Assembly: GCF_012933385.1 (NCBI RefSeq)
Contig: NZ_JABBPN010000001.1
Span: 62,001-126,000, forward strand
Length of the DNA stretch: 64,000 nucleotides
Direction of reading: 5' to 3'
Origin: Paenibacillus lemnae
GTDB taxonomy: Bacteria; Bacillota; Bacilli; Paenibacillales; Paenibacillaceae
A program made the translations under genes and the position numbers. How positions within the stretch are numbered: the first letter of the stretch is position 1; the number at the start of each line of letters is the position of its first letter. The notes below the pieces were generated by a model. It was given only the letters and a program-made list of their open reading frames with translations, was not told the DNA's origin and made no database searches. Positions 60,301-64,000 of the stretch are shown in pieces.

Positions 60301-61917
60301 ATGAGTCAAGTGGACGTGAAAGAGGCGATAACCAGGGGAGAAACCTCGCTGGGTATCGAGTTCGGATCTACGCGGATTAAGGCAGTGCTGATCGATCGCC
60401 GTTTTGAGACCATCGCATCCGGCAGTTTTGAATGGGAGAATCTGTTGAAGGACGGATTTTGGACATATAACCAGGAAGATATGATTACAGGTCTTCAAAC
60501 CGCTTATCGTGAGCTGAAACAGGAAGTGGAACGGGAGTACGGTGTTTCTCTGGAGACCGTTGGTTCGATCGGCTTCTCCGCCATGATGCACGGTTATCTG
60601 GCATTCGACAGCACAGGGGAGCTGCTTGTGCCGTTTCGGACCTGGCGCAATGCAACGACGGGCGCGGCAGCAAGGGAGCTAACGGACTTGTTCCAATTTA
60701 ATATTCCCGAGCGCTGGAGTATCGCCCATTTATACCAAGCGATATTAGATCAAGAGGAGCACGTGCCGCGCGTTGATTTTGTCACGACGTTAGCCGGGTA
60801 TATCCACTGGCTGCTGACTGGCAATAAAGCGATCGGCATCGGCGATGCTTCCGGTGTTTTTCCTATAGATGAAGCAGCCCATAACTACCATCCAGCGATG
60901 GTGAAGCAGTTCGATGAATTAATCGCGGACCGGGGCTATCCGTGGAAGCTGGAACAGCTCCTTCCCCGAGTGTGTCTCGCCGGCGAGCAGGCTGGTGAGC
61001 TGACGGCAGAGGGAGCGGCCATTCTCGATCCTACCGGAATGCTTCAGCCAGGCATTCCGCTCTGTCCGCCGGAAGGCGATGCCGGAACAGGCATGGTGGC
61101 GACGAACAGTGTCCGAAAGCGCACAGGCAACGTCTCCGTGGGTACTTCGGTTTTTGCCATGATCGTACTGGAGAAGGAATTATCTAAGGTGTATCCAGAA
61201 ATCGATATGGTCACGACACCGAATGGCAGTCCGGTCGGCATGGTGCATGCCAACAACTGCTCCAGTGATCTGAATGCCTGGATGGGACTGTTCCGTGAAT
61301 TTTCCGAGGCGATGGGATTCAGCGCAGATTCCGGCAAATTGTTCAGCGTGCTGCTGAATAAAGCGCTGGAAGCTGACCCCGATGGCGGCGGGCTGCTGAG
61401 CTACGGTTATCTCTCCGGCGAGAACATCACAGGGATCGATCAAGGCAGACCGCTGTTCGTTCGCTCACCGGAAAGCCGATTTACGCTGGCGAACTTTATG
61501 CGAACGCACTTGTTCACCGCTTTCGGAGCATTGAAGATCGGCATGGACATTTTGACAGAAAACGAACAGGTAGCGATTGACAGTATCCTGGCTCATGGCG
61601 GTCTTTTCAAAACACCTGTCGTTGGACAGAAGATGTTAGCCGCGGCGCTGAACGTACCGATCTCGGTCATGTCTACGGCTGGCGAAGGCGGGGCATGGGG
61701 TATGGCGCTTCTGGCTTCTTACATGACAGGCAAAGGTCCGGAAGAGAAGCTGGAGGAGTACCTTGAGCAGACCGTCTTTAAAGATGCTGAGGGACAAAAG
61801 CTGGATCCGGAGCAGCGTGATGTCGAAGGGTTCGGGGCGTTCATCAAGCGTTATGAAGCAGGCCTGGCCATTGAACAGGCGGCTGTCGACCATCTGGTAG
61901 AGAACGGGAGGGGTTAA
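60301..61917 (+). CDS. araB: FGGY-family carbohydrate kinase, probable L-ribulokinase
   Basis: 538 residues from ATG 60301 behind AGAGAGGGG. An upstream frame from 60139 overlaps the promoter and is not used. FGGY features are [17 protein letters not shown] at the start, [13 protein letters not shown] near 125, and [13 protein letters not shown] near 310, with [15 protein letters not shown] near 480 in the C-terminal domain. It is not close to B. subtilis AraB in its first 100 residues, but its place between AraR sites and araD supports phosphorylation of L-ribulose. The stop is three bases before araD. Confidence 0.85.
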   Translation: MSQVDVKEAITRGETSLGIEFGSTRIKAVLIDRRFETIASGSFEWENLLKDGFWTYNQEDMITGLQTAYRELKQEVEREYGVSLETVGSIGFSAMMHGYLAFDSTGELLVPFRTWRNATTGAAARELTDLFQFNIPERWSIAHLYQAILDQEEHVPRVDFVTTLAGYIHWLLTGNKAIGIGDASGVFPIDEAAHNYHPAMVKQFDELIADRGYPWKLEQLLPRVCLAGEQAGELTAEGAAILDPTGMLQPGIPLCPPEGDAGTGMVATNSVRKRTGNVSVGTSVFAMIVLEKELSKVYPEIDMVTTPNGSPVGMVHANNCSSDLNAWMGLFREFSEAMGFSADSGKLFSVLLNKALEADPDGGGLLSYGYLSGENITGIDQGRPLFVRSPESRFTLANFMRTHLFTAFGALKIGMDILTENEQVAIDSILAHGGLFKTPVVGQKMLAAALNVPISVMSTAGEGGAWGMALLASYMTGKGPEEKLEEYLEQTVFKDAEGQKLDPEQRDVEGFGAFIKRYEAGLAIEQAAVDHLVENGRG

Positions 61918-61920
61918 GAA

Positions 61921-62619
61921 ATGTTAGAGCAGCTAAAAGAACAGGTCTATGAAGCGAATTTGGAGCTGCCGAAGCATGGCCTCGTGAAGTTCACGTGGGG
62001 CAATGCAAGCGCGATCGATCGGGAAAGCGGTCTGTTCGTTATTAAACCGAGCGGCGTCAGCTATGAACAGATGAAGCCGAGCGATATGGTCGTGATGGAT
62101 CTGGACGGGAATGTGGTCGAAGGAGAGATGAGGCCCTCCTCCGATACCGCGACGCACGCCGTGCTGTATAAGCATTTTGAGCAGATTGGCGGCATTGTGC
62201 ATACGCACTCCAGTTGGGCCACAATCTGGGCGCAGGCGGGACTGGATGTGCCTGTTATGGGGACGACACATGCGGACACCTTCTATGGCGCCATACCGTG
62301 CGCACGTTTCCTGACACAGGAAGAGATTGACCGTGGGTACGAAGCGGAGACGGGGAACGTGATTATCGAGACGTTCGAGAAGCGCGGATTAGACGTGATG
62401 GCCATCCCGGCCGTTTTGCTGCAGGGACATGCGCCATTCACCTGGGGAAAAGACGTACAGTCCGCTGTCGTGAACAGCGTTGTGCTGGAGGAAGTGTGCA
62501 GAATGAATTTGTACGCGCGGCAGCTGAACCATTTTGCCAAAGAACTGCCTCAAGGCATTCTGGATAAGCACTATCTGCGGAAGCACGGGAAAGATGCGTA
62601 TTACGGACAGAAATCATAG
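61921..62619 (+). CDS. araD: L-ribulose-5-phosphate 4-epimerase
   Basis: 232 residues of the class II aldolase/AraD fold. Visible are the [22 protein letters not shown] segment, the zinc ligands in [16 protein letters not shown] and [14 protein letters not shown], and the catalytic region [13 protein letters not shown]. It changes L-ribulose 5-phosphate to D-xylulose 5-phosphate, which enters the pentose phosphate pathway. It follows the kinase by three bases and precedes araA by 38, so all are one operon under AraR. Confidence 0.95.
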   Translation: MLEQLKEQVYEANLELPKHGLVKFTWGNASAIDRESGLFVIKPSGVSYEQMKPSDMVVMDLDGNVVEGEMRPSSDTATHAVLYKHFEQIGGIVHTHSSWATIWAQAGLDVPVMGTTHADTFYGAIPCARFLTQEEIDRGYEAETGNVIIETFEKRGLDVMAIPAVLLQGHAPFTWGKDVQSAVVNSVVLEEVCRMNLYARQLNHFAKELPQGILDKHYLRKHGKDAYYGQKS

Positions 62620-62657
62620 CGTTATCCAATCCTAAATGAAGAAAGAGGTTGATCCCA

Positions 62658-64000
62658 TTGACAGTAACAGCAGCAAAACAGTTTTGGTTTGTCGTCGGTT
62701 CACAGCATTTGTACGGAGAAGAAGCGCTGGGTGAAGTAACGGCTCATGCTCAAAAAATGACAGATGCCCTGAACAACAGCGGTGTGCTCCCTTATAAAGT
62801 CGTGCTGCAGGATCTGGCTGTCACTGCGGACAAGATCACGAACATCATGAAAGAAGCCAACTATCGCGACGAGGTAGCGGGGATCATCACATGGATGCAT
62901 ACATTCTCACCTGCAAAAATGTGGATCCGCGGCACAAAGCTGCTTCAGAAGCCGCTGCTTCATCTGGCCACCCAGTACAATGAAAGCATCCCTTGGGCTA
63001 CCATTGACATGGACTTCATGAACCTGAACCAGGCGGCTCACGGTGACCGCGAGTACGGCTTCATCAATGCCCGCCTGAACAAGCAGAACAAAATTGTTGT
63101 CGGCTACTGGGAACGCCCGGAAGTGCAGCGCCAGATTGCAGATTGGATGGATGTGGCGGTTGCTTATAACGAAAGCTTTAATATCAAAGTTGCTCGTTTC
63201 GGCGACAATATGCGTAATGTTGGCGTTACCGAAGGCGACAAGGTTGAAGCTCAAATTCAGTTCGGCTGGACCGTGGACTATTATGGCATTGGTGATTTGG
63301 TGCAGTACGTAGATGCTGTCTCGGAAAAAGAAATCGATGATCTTATGGCTCAATATGCCGAGCTTTATGATTTTGATTACGGCACGTACAGCAAGGAAGA
63401 CTGGGAAGGCAGCGTCAGAGTCCAGGCAAGCTATGAGATTGCCATCAAACGTTTCCTGGATGACAAAGGGTACAATGCCTTTACGACGAACTTCGAGGAT
63501 TTGTATGGCATGAAGCAGCTGCCAGGCCTTGCCGTCCAGCGCCTGATGGCGCAGGGTTACGGATTTGCCGGCGAAGGCGACTGGAAGACAGCGGCGCTGG
63601 ACCGTCTGCTGAAAGTCATGAGCCGTAATCAGAATACCGGCTTTATGGAGGATTACACGTACGAGATGGCAGAAGGTCAGGAAGCGATCCTGCAGTCCCA
63701 TATGCTGGAGGTCGATCCGTCACTCGCAAGCAGCAAGCCGAGAATTGTGGTGTCACAGCTCGGCATCGGCGACCGTGAAGACCCGGCACGTCTTGTATTC
63801 GATGGCAAAGCCGGCGATGGCGTGGTGGTATCCATGGCAGACTTCGGCACTCATTATAAGCTGCTGATCAATGAAGTTACCGCATTCGAGCCGAATGTTC
63901 CCGCTCCCAAGCTTCCGGTCGCCCGCGTCCTGTGGCAAGTAAAACCGAACTTCCAGGATGGCGTGAAGGCCTGGATCGAGAATGGCGGCGGCCACCATAC
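62658..64000 (+). CDS. araA: L-arabinose isomerase, 5' part
   Basis: The first 447 residues of AraA; the window ends before the last 50 or so. TTG at 62658 is behind AGAGG and opens [24 protein letters not shown], the usual AraA start. Other landmarks are [49 protein letters not shown] and [14 protein letters not shown], which includes a catalytic Glu. The enzyme converts L-arabinose to L-ribulose with Mn2+. It is the third gene of the arabinose operon. Confidence 0.95.
   Translation, partial: MTVTAAKQFWFVVGSQHLYGEEALGEVTAHAQKMTDALNNSGVLPYKVVLQDLAVTADKITNIMKEANYRDEVAGIITWMHTFSPAKMWIRGTKLLQKPLLHLATQYNESIPWATIDMDFMNLNQAAHGDREYGFINARLNKQNKIVVGYWERPEVQRQIADWMDVAVAYNESFNIKVARFGDNMRNVGVTEGDKVEAQIQFGWTVDYYGIGDLVQYVDAVSEKEIDDLMAQYAELYDFDYGTYSKEDWEGSVRVQASYEIAIKRFLDDKGYNAFTTNFEDLYGMKQLPGLAVQRLMAQGYGFAGEGDWKTAALDRLLKVMSRNQNTGFMEDYTYEMAEGQEAILQSHMLEVDPSLASSKPRIVVSQLGIGDREDPARLVFDGKAGDGVVVSMADFGTHYKLLINEVTAFEPNVPAPKLPVARVLWQVKPNFQDGVKAWIENGGGHH

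Overview
The window looks like a chromosome segment of a Paenibacillus-like member of the Bacillales. This is inferred from the gene types rather than from a marker search: LplB/LplC-type sugar importers controlled by a membrane-spanning AraC regulator, the order HtrA - CxxH/CxxC protein - RlmH, an araR/araB/araD/araA locus, strong AGGAGG ribosome sites with frequent TTG and GTG starts, and cre-like sites. I recognise no tRNA, rRNA, CRISPR array or intact transposase.

Layout. 1-4.7 kb (minus strand): a sugar ABC importer (binding lipoprotein cut by the window edge, two permeases) below its AraC-type sensor-regulator. 5.2-8.9 kb: HtrA protease, a small CxxH/CxxC protein, a small membrane protein, a 0.65 kb block of 52-bp degenerate tandem repeats, then rlmH. 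8.9-22.3 kb: an accessory island directly behind rlmH. It holds a shortened RnlA (HEPN) with RnlB, Rrf2 plus a thioredoxin-reductase-like flavoprotein, MarR/aldo-keto reductase, TetR/PanE-like, a membrane-anchored serine hydrolase, an ABC-F protein and an M20 hydrolase/DUF3100 cassette. Copies or fragments of rlmH lie at 11.6, 13.4 and 22.26 kb, the pattern expected of SCC-like insertion at the rlmH 3' end, but no recombinase is present.

22.4-33.2 kb: general genes, including two AraC-GyrI regulators, an alpha/beta hydrolase behind a possible structured RNA, a lipoprotein, DbpA helicase, an ECF sigma factor with a DUF3600 partner, a CD3324-family protein, GNAT, and divergent HxlR/RidA. 33.5-36.3 kb: three related exported coiled-coil proteins with their own signal peptidase. 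36.4-40.4 kb: a sensory block with a NarL-type regulator, a histidine kinase, a receiver-only regulator and a degenerate HD-GYP membrane protein. 40.5-51.4 kb: a ROK regulator divergent from a sugar importer, an SGNH esterase and a 1577-residue exported PHP/metallophosphoesterase/GLUG protein. 51.6-54.3 kb: an NAD-salvage operon, pnuC-nadR-nrtR-like, with a palindromic operator. 54.5-58.2 kb: a Phd/ParE-type toxin-antitoxin pair, a GIY-YIG protein and an 810-residue helicase-nuclease-LexA-protease fusion. 58.8-64 kb: araR divergent from araB-araD-araA (araA runs off the window), with AraR operators in both promoters.

The strongest leads are the fusion protein with a complete LexA self-cleavage apparatus (55747-58179), the SCC-like att repeats at rlmH (8876-22291), the exported coiled-coil trio with signal peptidase (33519-36348), and two unrelated tandem-repeat tracts (7.66-8.33 kb and 58.35-58.76 kb).
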